64,000 nt of DNA, from IMG/VR virus record IMGVR_UViG_3300037502_002993, positions 62,001 to 126,000 of that record, one strand, 5' to 3'. A program made the translations under genes and the position numbers. The DNA comes from a virus. The notes under the pieces are model-generated. The model did no database searches, was not told the DNA's origin, and saw only the letters and a list, made by a program, of their open reading frames with translations. Below, piece after piece: positions 49,201-56,640 of this stretch (within the stretch, counting starts at the first letter, position 1; the number at the start of each line of letters is the position of its first letter).

Positions 49201-50125
49201 TCAGTGTACCTTGGAACCCCTGCTGGACAGCAAGCTGGTAAGCGTTCTGACCTGCCGGACCCACTTGACCGACGGGCTCCCATCCTTGACCTTCCCATAC
49301 CCACATCTTGGAATTGATGATGTAGGCATCACCTGCACTGTTGCCTGTCATCGGCAGGAGGGCTTCATCCTGGAAGGACCCGAGAATACGAAGGCCATTA
49401 CCTGCTTTACCCTTCAAGGAATCAAGCCACTGCTCTTCGTTCCCTTCAAAACCATTGCGTTGTGCTACCTCAAAAGCACTTTCACCGCGCTCCCCTTTAA
49501 GGTCCTCTAGCCACTCTTCTACAGTGCCCTCGAAACCTTCCTCGACGGCAATATCGAAGGGGCTCTTGCCTTCTGGACCACGAAGAGACTCTACCCACTC
49601 CTCCTCCTCACCGTCAAAACCAAGCTCAACAGCAATCTCGAAAGCAGACTTACCTTTGAGGGAATCAAGCCAGGTAGTTTCATCTCCCTCGAAGCCGTTC
49701 TCCTGCGCGACCTCAAAGGCAGACTTTCCTTCTGGTCCAACAAGACTGTCAAGCCACTCTTGTTCATCTCCAGTAAAGCCGTTTTCTACCGCAACATCAA
49801 ACGCGGAGCTACCGACCAGGGTGGCGAGCCAGTCTACCTCTGAACCACCGAAGCCTTGTTCCACCGCCACCTGATAGGCGGATTTGCCTTCTTCACCAGG
49901 TTCCCCTTTCAGGGAGTCGAGCCATTCTTGTTTTGTACCAGTAAACCCTTCTTCTACGGCCAGCTCATACGCAGAAGCGCCATCCTGACCGATGGCGACA
50001 AGCTCATCAGGAGACAAGCGCATGTTCTGCCAGGGATCTTGAGGGGACGCGCGGTGGATGATCTCAATCCACACGTCCCCTGTGAGTTGGTTTAAAATAT
50101 CAAACGATGAAGTTCTTCCCGCCAT
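46220..50125 (-). CDS. giant repeat tail fibre, 1301 aa
   Basis: Starts MAGRTSSFDILNQLTGDVWI with AAAGAGG upstream. After the docking module come 27 copies of a ~22-residue unit of the form SAYxxAVxxGFxGTxxEWLxSLKG, several followed by collagen-like GxY stretches (GEKGEKGD, GPQGDRGNPG). Five ~45-residue inserts carry AYxxNxxLWxWxGxxW, likely small beta domains. The C-terminus has three DGxxYVxxDGxW repeats and ends QDWVNDEGTVGN. Such repeats form long trimeric rods that reach to host receptors. No cleavage domain is seen. Confidence 0.8.
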   Translation of the reverse strand: MAGRTSSFDILNQLTGDVWIEIIHRASPQDPWQNMRLSPDELVAIGQDGASAYELAVEEGFTGTKQEWLDSLKGEPGEEGKSAYQVAVEQGFGGSEVDWLATLVGSSAFDVAVENGFTGDEQEWLDSLVGPEGKSAFEVAQENGFEGDETTWLDSLKGKSAFEIAVELGFDGEEEEWVESLRGPEGKSPFDIAVEEGFEGTVEEWLEDLKGERGESAFEVAQRNGFEGNEEQWLDSLKGKAGNGLRILGSFQDEALLPMTGNSAGDAYIINSKMWVWEGQGWEPVGQVGPAGQNAYQLAVQQGFQGTLNQWLNSLKGSSAYQLAVQEGFSGTVTQWLASLVGKDAYQIAVDQGFQGTRSEWVTSLKGNDAYTVATQEGFTGTRGEWLDSLVGPKGDTGIQGEKGEKGDPSAAIKVLGEVNDEVDLPGGAEPGDAYFIVRNLWVWTGEDWFDAGEVVGPQGEKGDTGDTGDKGERGKSAYEVALDDGFNGSRSEWLSSLRGADGKSVYEVAVENGFQGTESEYLATLNGKSAYDVAVDHGFVGNETAWLDSLNGASAYEIALQSGFVGTEAEWLESLKGPQGDRGNPGPKGDGLTITGVLSDPSELPEVSEFSAYIINGVLWIYSETAGEWQDAGTIVGRDLYQLAVDNGFEGTEEEYLNSLVGQSAYQLAVENGFVGSEGQWLESLKGEDAFAVAQAEGFTGTRGEWLESLKGEKGEKGNQGEVGPEGPPGANLSIMGGADDPSELPPEGELGQGYLVGQNLYAWNGNAWIDLGEVKGAQGEKGEKGDRGEDGRSAYDVAVDNGFQGTEAEWLESIQGKSAYEVAVDLGFVGTEQEWLDSLKGARGDSAYEVALLNGFVGTETEWLNSLKGEPGESAYAVAVSEGFGGTQQEWLASLKGDQGDSAYDLAVSQGFTGSETEWLESLVGPEGLSAYQVAVNEGFTGSPSEWLDSLKGEPGDNAVPVDLQGELPSFEDLPTPGNFQGEAYVVNQDVWMWSEVQGGWINLGPIRGPKGEKGDTGDRGEKGDTGKSAYEEAVDLGFTGTEAEWLESLKGKNAYQIAVDELGFSGTLEEWMESMRGPEGLSAYQVAVEAGYEGTVEEWLYSLNGSRWIALPQNPTQIVGDVGDFAINTTSNEYFQKTSNTTWASMGHLGGGNVYAPPADGEQYVYKDGQWQVLDALAGAPMDGQEYLLKDGEWVRPTAEVPEAPIDGQQYVRQDGGWALPVAEVPDVSEADAEELHLRKRNAWVKVNKAAPADVRSVEPDDNALMSAKSMADLFAEMGIYYDETLQDWVNDEGTVGN
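46800..50010 (-). repeat. 27 tandem-like protein repeats with DNA-level similarity
   Basis: The repeat units are about 66-72 bp plus variable GxY spacers. DNA identity is high between some (GAGTGGCTG/GACTCC-type core) and lower between others, consistent with expansion, drift and unequal recombination. It is a likely site of length variation between strains. Confidence 0.6.
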
Positions 50126-50154
50126 GCTGGTTTACCTCTTTTTAAAATGACTTA

Positions 50155-50367
50155 TTAAAACGTCGACACTTCTGGGGATATTCCCAAACAGCGATTGAGT
50201 TTTTGAAGATCCTCCTCAGAAAAAACTCCAGTGCATGGGAGTTTTAAATCCCGCTGAAAGGCTTTAAGGGAGCTAATGGAGCGTTGATCATGAACACCTG
50301 TCACATAACAGCTGTACCCTAATCGACGCAGTTTGAATTGCATTAGTGTAATGTCGTCGGATGTCAT
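50155..50367 (-). CDS. small peptidoglycan-binding-domain protein, 70 aa
   Basis: MTSDDITLMQFKLRRLGYSC, YVTGVHDQRSISSLKAFQRD and LPCTGVFSEEDLQKL follow the PG_binding_1 three-helix pattern and make up the whole protein. Without a catalytic domain it could be a cofactor of the muramidase encoded directly upstream, or a virion peptidoglycan-binding piece. Starts 12 nt after the muramidase stop, on the same transcript. Confidence 0.65.
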   Translation of the reverse strand: MTSDDITLMQFKLRRLGYSCYVTGVHDQRSISSLKAFQRDLKLPCTGVFSEEDLQKLNRCLGISPEVSTF

Positions 50368-50379
50368 TAGACCCACCGC

Positions 50380-51252
50380 CTATGCTGCCAACTTCAAATC
50401 GACTACTGTTTTCGAATGTTTGGCAAAAGCCCTTTCTAAACGCACATCGTACGGCGGGTTGTGTTTATCAAAAGCCGGCCCGTTGTAAATTCTGGCATAG
50501 TCCGCCCACGCTTGTGTTCTCAGGGCATTGACCAGGCGACGATCTTTCATGTTGAAACGCACAAACGCATCGAGATGATTACGCTCACTCCGGTGCATCT
50601 CATCCATGTAGTGGACTGCACTTTGGTAATCCAGATGCTGCCAGTGGAAACCCATGATTTGGAAAAGCCCCCAGGACGCCGATTCAATCCCTGAGGGGCG
50701 ATGAATTGCCTTGGCTTGATCCAAACGATCGTATTCTCGCACCCCACCAATGTAACCACCCGTTGCCGTGTTGACGATATTGGGCAGACGCTGAATATGC
50801 GGGGCGGGGTCGATGTTGTGGTGCACCAAACGCCGACGCATGATGTGGCGCTCAAACAGAATCGCAGGTCGGTTGTTGCTGAAGAAACCACTACCGCGTG
50901 ATTCCACCTCGTTAACCGCCATGACGGCCGCCACGGGAACTTGGAGTACCCCTGCTGCCCATACCAGATCGGAGTGTTGCAGGAAACGCGTATTGGGTTT
51001 GGCATTACGCAGTGTGAGGAGAGTCTTCTCCCCCACCTGCCCATCGACCACAAGCTTGTGATCACGCTGAAACTGCATGACGACTGTTTCTGTTTGAGGA
51101 CCGAAAATGCCATCTACTCCGATGGTGTAGCCTAGGCCTCTGAGAAGCTGTTGGACCTCTCTAATGCGGTTTTCATTGGGACCATCACGATCTCCTCGTT
51201 GGAGCATCGGTAAGCGATCAACAACAAAATCCACTTCACTAAACCAGGACAT
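50380..51252 (-). CDS. endolysin: peptidoglycan-binding plus N-acetylmuramidase
   Basis: 290 residues. Residues ~25-80 form a PG_binding_1 domain (VQQLLRGLGYTIGVDGIFGP, VVMQFQRDHKLVVDGQVGEK). Residues ~95-285 match the DUF3380 N-acetylmuramidase family: NEVESRGSGFFSNNRPAILF with the probable catalytic Glu, FERHIMRRRL, SASWGLFQIMGFHW, and WADYARIYNGPAFDKHNPPY near the C-terminus. It cleaves glycan strands and has no signal peptide, so it needs a holin. GGAG lies before ATG. DUF1353 gene upstream, small PG-binding gene downstream. Confidence 0.85.
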   Translation of the reverse strand: MSWFSEVDFVVDRLPMLQRGDRDGPNENRIREVQQLLRGLGYTIGVDGIFGPQTETVVMQFQRDHKLVVDGQVGEKTLLTLRNAKPNTRFLQHSDLVWAAGVLQVPVAAVMAVNEVESRGSGFFSNNRPAILFERHIMRRRLVHHNIDPAPHIQRLPNIVNTATGGYIGGVREYDRLDQAKAIHRPSGIESASWGLFQIMGFHWQHLDYQSAVHYMDEMHRSERNHLDAFVRFNMKDRRLVNALRTQAWADYARIYNGPAFDKHNPPYDVRLERAFAKHSKTVVDLKLAA

Positions 51253-51255
51253 GGA

Positions 51256-51660
51256 TCACTCCTCCGTTTTTTTGGGATAACGGGAAGGAAAAAACGCACG
51301 GATAAAACCGTAAGTCTCCACCGCCCCGATCATTAAGTAACGTCTCCAGATGGGGACGTCGCTATGCCGTAGAACTCGACGAAAATGGCGATTGGCCTTT
51401 CCCCAACCGTAGCCGTACTCAAGAAGATAGTCATGCACCAGTGTCGCTCTTAGGTAACGACACACCGGAGGAAAGATCACCCATAGCAGACGAAAGACCG
51501 TGGCCCCATCCGACACGAACCCCTTAGGTACATGAATACCATCAATGTGCATGTCGTCATGCAGCTTATACATGACAGGATTGTACCATTTCTCCGGAAT
51601 CAACAGGTCCACCGGTAGGGTATCCACATACCGGCGTCCACTCACAATAAAGGTAGTCAT
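51256..51660 (-). CDS. DUF1353 family protein
   Basis: 134 residues. VPKGFVSDGATVFRLLWVIF, PPVCRYLRATLVHDYLLEYG and the closing helix IWRRYLMIGAVETYGF match the DUF1353 family, common in phages near lysis or tail genes and of unknown function. The conserved DGAT and HDYLL suggest an unrecognised hydrolase or binding fold. Stop is 3 bp from the start of the endolysin gene. Confidence 0.75.
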   Translation of the reverse strand: MTTFIVSGRRYVDTLPVDLLIPEKWYNPVMYKLHDDMHIDGIHVPKGFVSDGATVFRLLWVIFPPVCRYLRATLVHDYLLEYGYGWGKANRHFRRVLRHSDVPIWRRYLMIGAVETYGFIRAFFPSRYPKKTEE

Positions 51661-51685
51661 CCTTTCCCCCGGTAGTTACCTTACG

Positions 51686-52441
51686 TTATTCGCCAGGAAG
51701 TTCAGCGGCCATGAGGTCTTGATACGCAGACATGAAGGCCTCTGCCAGATCAAGTTCCTGGAGTTCTTCTTCGGTCTCTGCTGCACTGATCAGGTTTTCA
51801 TCCACCAGACGCTCTGCGGAGAAGGAGACCTGCACGTGTGCGGAGGCGAACTGGGCGATCGGGGCGATCTCCTCAAGGGTCACCGCCACCCAACCGGACG
51901 GGGACTTCCAGTCAACGGAACTACGAAGCCCCTCCTTCAGGGTGTTATAAGCATTCCCCAGCTGGGATTGGGATTCCCGCGTGGTGATGACCTTTACCCC
52001 GGTGGGGGTTTCCACACCACCAGTCTCATGGGCAAACCGGACGGCGGCCAGGGCTTCACGCTTGGCTGTTTTAATACGCGCCATACGGGCCTCAGAGACC
52101 TCAGGAGCGTCCTTCAGGGCTTCCAGGTAGGGTACGGTAGACTCTGCCTCTACCACGCCGTACTGGACGTAATCGGAGACCTGAGAAAGATGCTCTTCGG
52201 TAAGGTCTTCCTGACCATTAACTTCATCCAGACGCGCTTGCTGTGCTTCAGTCAGCACAAGGGGTTTGAAGGACAGGCGGTCGTGGTGCCACCACTTGTT
52301 GACAAAGTCACGCCAGTACTGTTCGGTGTCATCGAACTTGACGCGCTTCTCATCACGGTCAAAGAAAGTCGCCTGAAGACGCTTGGGTTCAAACTGCTCG
52401 GTTTCAGCGTTGAACTTGAGGAAAAGGTCGTGCTGTGACAT
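51686..52441 (-). CDS. DUF4376-type fibre-associated protein, 251 aa
   Basis: Start placed at MSQHDLFLKFNAETEQFEPK (AGGAG seven nt upstream); a longer frame to 52543 crosses a terminator hairpin. The C-terminal ~120 residues (ARIKTAKREALAAVRFAHET then TPTGVKVITTRESQSQLGNA, VDWKSPSGWVAVTLEEIAPI, VQVSFSAERLVDE) match the DUF4376 pattern found at the end of fibre assembly and fibre-adjacent proteins. A separate N-terminal region contains YWRDFVNKWWHHDRLSFKPL. Probably helps fibre assembly. Confidence 0.65.
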   Translation of the reverse strand: MSQHDLFLKFNAETEQFEPKRLQATFFDRDEKRVKFDDTEQYWRDFVNKWWHHDRLSFKPLVLTEAQQARLDEVNGQEDLTEEHLSQVSDYVQYGVVEAESTVPYLEALKDAPEVSEARMARIKTAKREALAAVRFAHETGGVETPTGVKVITTRESQSQLGNAYNTLKEGLRSSVDWKSPSGWVAVTLEEIAPIAQFASAHVQVSFSAERLVDENLISAAETEEELQELDLAEAFMSAYQDLMAAELPGE

Positions 52442-52537
52442 GGGCAAGCTCCTAGGGTTTGCGGGATAACACCACGTCGAGGATGCGTGGTGGGGCTTGG
52501 CCTTACAGGCCTCATACTGTAAAGTGGTTATACGGTA

Positions 52538-52570
52538 CGGCATAGCTGCCGCCCAAAGGCGGCCATTATT
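52538..52570 (-). terminator. hairpin with CGGCATA arm
   Basis: GCCGCC/GGCGGC at 52548-52563 between the Avd-like gene and the DUF4376 gene. The adjacent 52575-52686 has no gene; a 20-codon ATG frame at 52582-52644 lacks a ribosome site. Confidence 0.45.
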
Positions 52571-52686
52571 AATTACCTAATTTAACGTTCCAGGGCTTTA
52601 CTATCACCACAGTTACCCGACAGACCAGTATTACCACAGTTCATACGCAGGTTTCAGACACCAACGCAAAGTGATATCTCCAATAC

Positions 52687-53034
52687 TCACCTGTCTATAA
52701 TGGCAGTAGTGCCATTGGAGATATCGCTCAATCGACGACTCAACAGGGTGTGAAACTCAATAGAGATGTATTCGTAACGCTTGGCGGTTTGAAAAAGAGC
52801 GGCTAAAAAGTAACACTTACCCCTCACTTCTTTGATGGCGCTGGTGAAATCACGAAGATTACTTTGATAGGGGGCGCTTAAGAGTTTTCCCATGATTTCC
52901 CACAGTGTCAGTTTGATCTGGTTAACAAGAGTCGCCCTCTCTGACCGAGGGAAGTTCTTAAGTGAAGGAACGACCTCGTCAAATAGCATTTCGGTCTGAC
53001 GCATCAAGGTCAGACATTTATCCTCATAATACAT
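52687..53034 (-). CDS. Avd-like four-helix bundle protein
   Basis: 115 residues: KCLTLMRQTEMLFDEVVPSL, FPRSERATLVNQIKLTLWEI, LLSAPYQSNLRDFTSAIKEV and CYFLAALFQTAKRYEYISIE follow the helix and motif pattern (FPxSxRxxLxxxI, LLxA) of the bAvd/four-helix-bundle family. Avd proteins pair with the reverse transcriptase of diversity-generating retroelements. It lies immediately downstream of two fibre proteins whose C-termini look like variable lectin domains. No reverse transcriptase or template repeat is visible in the window, so this may be a stand-alone homologue. Confidence 0.6.
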   Translation of the reverse strand: MYYEDKCLTLMRQTEMLFDEVVPSLKNFPRSERATLVNQIKLTLWEIMGKLLSAPYQSNLRDFTSAIKEVRGKCYFLAALFQTAKRYEYISIEFHTLLSRRLSDISNGTTAIIDR

Positions 53035-53277
53035 TCGATATTGCCTTTTTATAGATGGACAATTACATCTTATTATTTAATTGAGTATTTTTTAACTGAG
53101 GTTGGGACCCATGTCCAGGCGTTACTGTACTAAGGGTCCCAACGTACTTACACCTGTAGCTTATTCGGCCTGAAAGGCCAAAGCGGCACGCCCCCACTGG
53201 TGGGCGGTCCGTGTGACGGTGGCGTTATACCGGCACGAGGACTGCACGCCTCCATCGGTGAGCGGTGTGAGTGCCCA
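53035..53277 (-). other. gap between lectin-like fibre gene and Avd-like gene, with a long hairpin
   Basis: GTTGGGACCC (53101-53110) pairs perfectly with GGGTCCCAAC (53134-53143) around a 23-nt loop. A second CGCCC/GGGCG-type hairpin at ~53191-53209 and GGCC/GGCC at ~53168-53181 precede it. Diversity-generating retroelements carry hairpins just after the variable repeat; here it is ~130 nt downstream, so the match is weak. It may simply be an attenuator. Confidence 0.4.
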
Positions 53278-54207
53278 TCAGTTGTCTAAGATGGGGACGA
53301 GTACCGCTCTCCAACCGAAAAGCGAACCCGCAGACGAAGAGGTAGCGCGAGACAAGTGCGTAACACCAGAATTACCACGATACACGCGCTGGGTGCTGGT
53401 GGCGGGGGTTTCCTGACACCAGTTGGCGCGACCATTGTCGGTACCACGCAATACCAGATCCGCGTCACTGTACTGCGCCCAGCTCCCGAAGGGGGCGGCC
53501 GTGGGGTCGGTGTGCACCGTGGGGTTACTGGTGTCGGTGTGCACACCGGAGTGGATGGGGTACAGTAACCGGTTCCACTCCGACCCATGAGTGGTGGGGA
53601 TGTCCCAGCCCCCGGCATCGGTGGTGGGGTCGGAGGCAGCACCGCGCAGCAGGCGGACTTTAAACTTGTCCAAAAAAACCGATTCTACAACCGGGGCATT
53701 TGCCCCACCATAGACCGCATTGCGGGCGTTAATCTGGTCCCATGAAATAGTGTGGCGGTGAGGCCTCTTTGGTACAAAGAGCGTCTCCCCTCCCAGGTTG
53801 AATTTCAGATACGGAGTATCTGAGTTAAATGCCACACCTGCCGTCAGTCCGATCTTTGCCGCAAGCTCTACCCCATCCATTAACTCACTAGCCAATACCT
53901 CACCGTAGAAGCCCGCGCGGTGATCCCCAGCGATCAATTCTTGAGGACCTGGTCCTGTAAGGATAGGAAGGGCCTTTACCCGTTGTATCCGACTGAAGGC
54001 GCGATCATTCCCTTTAAAACTCTCCAGCAGGTAATAATACTCTTCTCCGCGGGATACCGCCTCATCGCGAAACTGGGTGCTCTCCGCATCGATCTCCGCA
54101 TACGCCTCACTGGGCAGACTGTCGGCATCAAACGGAGTGGCGCTACGCCACACGCGAATGCCATCGTTATTCAGGTTGCGATTGGTAAACCGTAAAGTTA
54201 CAGACAT
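53278..54207 (-). CDS. fibre protein, FN3-like N-terminus and lectin-like C-terminus, 309 aa
   Basis: GAGGATGATAAC before ATG. Residues ~1-80 (LRFTNRNLNNDGIRVWRSAT, DAESTQFRDEAVSRGEEYYY) resemble a fibronectin-III-type domain. Then comes the shared block GPGPQELIAGDHRAGFYGEV, and a C-terminus with NWCQETPATSTQRVYRGNSG and FGWRAVLVPILDN. The terminal ~60 residues, with W, RG and GWRxVL, are similar in layout to C-type-lectin/FGE-like receptor-binding folds. Paralogue of 54218-55111 and 5979-6737. Confidence 0.6.
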   Translation of the reverse strand: MSVTLRFTNRNLNNDGIRVWRSATPFDADSLPSEAYAEIDAESTQFRDEAVSRGEEYYYLLESFKGNDRAFSRIQRVKALPILTGPGPQELIAGDHRAGFYGEVLASELMDGVELAAKIGLTAGVAFNSDTPYLKFNLGGETLFVPKRPHRHTISWDQINARNAVYGGANAPVVESVFLDKFKVRLLRGAASDPTTDAGGWDIPTTHGSEWNRLLYPIHSGVHTDTSNPTVHTDPTAAPFGSWAQYSDADLVLRGTDNGRANWCQETPATSTQRVYRGNSGVTHLSRATSSSAGSLFGWRAVLVPILDN

Positions 54208-54217
54208 GTTATCATCC

Positions 54218-55111
54218 TCACGTTAAAAGGGGGGCGTCTGACCAGTTGAAATCATAAATCGTGACAGGTTTTACGTAGTCTGTGGTGTACCAGAGGTTCT
54301 CTAACGGGAACAGAAGATCCTCCAGTGAGATCAGCTCTAACACAGGACGCCAACCTAAGGCAGTTCCCGCACTACTGTTAGCGCTACTGCCGTACGTCGT
54401 GGCATTACTTCCCCCTCGGGTGACACGTGAGGCACTGGCCCCCACCACACTCTCCTGCATCCAACACTGACTGCCATTCCCCGTCAGGCCGAGGTCCGCA
54501 TTACTGAGTGAACCAAGAGATACATCTCCATCACCAGTCGCGGCTACCGCGTTAATCAAGCGGTCCCACTCTCCACCACGTCCATTGGAGGGGTCAGCAT
54601 CACCCCCCGTTAGTAGCCGTAACTTAAAGGCGTAGTTGCCTTTGATCAAGGGGATCAACTGAAGCGTCTCTTCCACCACGGGGTTAGTACCCACGCCACT
54701 TACCCCGTAAACCGCTCCAGCCTGATAAAGCGTCGCCCAACTCACCGAGTGCATGATGGGTTTCTTGGCCACGTACAGGATACGGCCCTGACTGGCAAAC
54801 TTCAACCAGTTCTCGTCACTGTTAATCCCCACCCCACTGGAAATCCCTACTTCAGCAATCAACTCACTTCCCGTAAACAGGATATTGGGTGATACCTCAC
54901 CCAGATACCCCTGTGAGCCAGTTCCTGAAAGAAACTCCTGACCACCGGGTCCTAAATCAAACGCCCGACGACTGGGGAGTTCAAAGCCTCCCTGCGTTTC
55001 TCCATCATAAAACCGTACGGTTTTCTTCTGCACATCTACCGCAATCTGTCCCTTGGGTAAGTTCAAGGCATCAAGCTGTGATGTTGTCCCTCTTAGGTGT
55101 CGTGTTCTCAC
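54218..55111 (-). CDS. fibre protein, tropism-type N-terminus and lectin-like C-terminus, 297 aa
   Basis: GTG start after GGAGG. HLRGTTSQLDALNLPKGQIA, VDVQKKTVRFYDGETQGGFE is the N-terminal fibre module. FSLS-type linker regions lead to LGPGGQEFLSGTGSQGYLGE, and the C-terminus has CWMQESVVGASASRVTRGGS, SANSSAGTALGWRPVLELIS plus a ~30-residue extension not present in the paralogues. Probably exposed and host-range determining. Ten bp from the next paralogue. Confidence 0.6.
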   Translation of the reverse strand: MRTRHLRGTTSQLDALNLPKGQIAVDVQKKTVRFYDGETQGGFELPSRRAFDLGPGGQEFLSGTGSQGYLGEVSPNILFTGSELIAEVGISSGVGINSDENWLKFASQGRILYVAKKPIMHSVSWATLYQAGAVYGVSGVGTNPVVEETLQLIPLIKGNYAFKLRLLTGGDADPSNGRGGEWDRLINAVAATGDGDVSLGSLSNADLGLTGNGSQCWMQESVVGASASRVTRGGSNATTYGSSANSSAGTALGWRPVLELISLEDLLFPLENLWYTTDYVKPVTIYDFNWSDAPLLT

Positions 55112-55122
55112 GATAACCTCCG

Positions 55123-55707
55123 TTAGTTAACACTACCTTCTTCCAACAGGCGATATTCTCCATTTTCCATCAAACGTGGTTCACCGTCTTCCAAGAGGCG
55201 GGCATTAAATGGAACTACACTCCCCTCACCAAATACAATTCTTATATCAACATAGCTGTACCAGACATAAGAGCCCGGTAGGGCAGTTAAGCGGTATAGG
55301 GTTTCTGTAGCGTCTTCATCGGGACGGATTGTTTGATCACTGAACTCAACATCAGTGGGTTCCAGGTAGAGACGATAACGATCGTTCAATACCCCGATAA
55401 GTTCCGTTTTGGTGATCTCTGACACATCGCTCGGGAGCAAAAGATCAACATGGCCCGTATCGCCCACCTCCATGGCAGTTGCCAGTGATAAGCGACGATA
55501 GAAAAAGGGCTTTTTCACCCCCAGATCCCGATTGTACACCTCAATAAAAGTACGGCCTGGATTGCCCACCATGGGCACATGCATGAGTTCACGAAACTCC
55601 ACATTGCTCTCATACACCCGCCAATGGGGCTTCGAGGCCTGCACCAAAGTAATCAAAGCCTGTAGAGAAGGACGATCATACGGAAAGCGGTCTGCGGAAA
55701 GCGGCAT
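55123..55707 (-). CDS. virion structural-type protein, 194 aa
   Basis: I take MPLSADRFPYDRPSLQALIT (ATG complementary to 55705-55707) with GAGGA 8 nt upstream. Conserved-looking regions: YNRDLGVKKPFFYRRLSLAT, GHVDLLLPSDVSEITKTELI, YLEPTDVEF, and terminal GEPRLMENGEYRLLEEG. Similar layout to 42418-42957. Likely a particle protein linked to the fibres encoded next to it. The frame stays open upstream to 56085, but that part looks non-coding. Confidence 0.6.
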   Translation of the reverse strand: MPLSADRFPYDRPSLQALITLVQASKPHWRVYESNVEFRELMHVPMVGNPGRTFIEVYNRDLGVKKPFFYRRLSLATAMEVGDTGHVDLLLPSDVSEITKTELIGVLNDRYRLYLEPTDVEFSDQTIRPDEDATETLYRLTALPGSYVWYSYVDIRIVFGEGSVVPFNARLLEDGEPRLMENGEYRLLEEGSVN

Positions 55708-56209
55708 GGGAGGTGTCCTCGTTAATGGGGAAAATCTCGCAGTCATACCATCCGAGTACGGACTCTTAGGTACACGGCGGTGTATACGCCAACACGAAGT
55801 AACTCCCAGTCGTACCGCAGTGAAGCATGCGGCATAAATGAAATCCCCGCCCCAGTGCTCCTCGTTGGAGTGGGGCAGGGAAACTCCCGCTAGGGAGTGA
55901 GTGGTACTTAATCGTACACTTGGGAGTGGGGGTCGGTTGTGGGTCCATACACCTCCCTTATAAGGTGCGGTGCCCAAGGGCAACACGCATGACCACCGTG
56001 ACGTATCAATAGCACTGCTGAATAACTCCTGTGATGACCCCCCGATCGATATCCACAGCAGAACCAACAGTACCTGACATGCCATGAGCCAAAACAGTGA
56101 CTTTAGAAGAGTGCTCAGGGCTTACTCCTCTCTTTATTGAAGACTCCGGTAGCCCTCAACATCTTATTACCTGTCTCAGTAGTGTTTAGCCACCACCTGC
56201 ATGGGTGAG
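55708..56209 (-). other. gap of ~500 bp with ambiguous open frame
   Basis: The reading frame of the next gene continues open through this stretch to an ATG at 56085 (MACQVLLVLLWISIG), which even looks like a membrane segment, yet it crosses GCGGCATAAA plus hairpins (ACTCCC/GGGAGT near 55885) characteristic of intergenic DNA here. A 60-codon frame at 55766-55948 has GGGAGG only 3 nt before ATG. I cannot decide whether a small membrane peptide is encoded; otherwise nothing is seen. Confidence 0.3.
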
Positions 56210-56620
56210 CTAACTACCCCCACTCAGGATAAAGACCACCCCACTGCCAATGGCCTGCAGGATTGAGGTGATCTGATCGAGTAGCTCAACCCCCCTTCCA
56301 GGACTCCCCCGAACACTGCCGTAAACCTCGATCACCGCGAGAGAAAACACCAACAACGTCAGTCCTACGGCCACAAGAATCAACAACAGTCGAAAACTGT
56401 CTCGATCTCGAATCACTCCCCACTCTTCTGTTAGAATGCGCTCTCGATTGGGATGACGATAGACCCGGGTCAGTGCTTCATCGCCAGGGGTATCTAACGT
56501 GATGCAGTCTTGATCGGTTGGTTCAAGGTGAGCGTTGAGGGAAGCGACAAGTGACTTAGAGATCGGGCTGTGCTTGATGGGGCGGTCGCCAAGCCTCACC
56601 AACGCCTCTCGTGTATTCAC
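56210..56620 (-). CDS. membrane protein, 136 aa, holin-like candidate
   Basis: GTG start (complementary to 56618-56620) five nt after AGGGGG. The N-terminal ~75 residues are soluble and charged, then FRLLLILVAVGLTLLVFSLA forms one strong membrane segment and ILQAIGSGVVFIL a second, weaker one near the C-terminus. It sits directly after the o-spanin gene, so a role in lysis (holin or pinholin-type) is plausible. The long soluble N-terminus is not typical of holins. Confidence 0.5.
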   Translation of the reverse strand: MNTREALVRLGDRPIKHSPISKSLVASLNAHLEPTDQDCITLDTPGDEALTRVYRHPNRERILTEEWGVIRDRDSFRLLLILVAVGLTLLVFSLAVIEVYGSVRGSPGRGVELLDQITSILQAIGSGVVFILSGGS

Positions 56621-56640
56621 TGAAACCCCCTTTCTTCTCT

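Noticed and set aside
52582-52644. 20-codon frame and possible template repeat near the Avd-like gene
   Set aside because: No ribosome site; similarity to the fibre 3' end is short and differences are not restricted to adenines.
55766-55948. 60-codon minus-strand frame with GGGAGG
   Set aside because: Spacing of the ribosome site to ATG is too short and the sequence is Pro/Cys-rich with no gene-like pattern.
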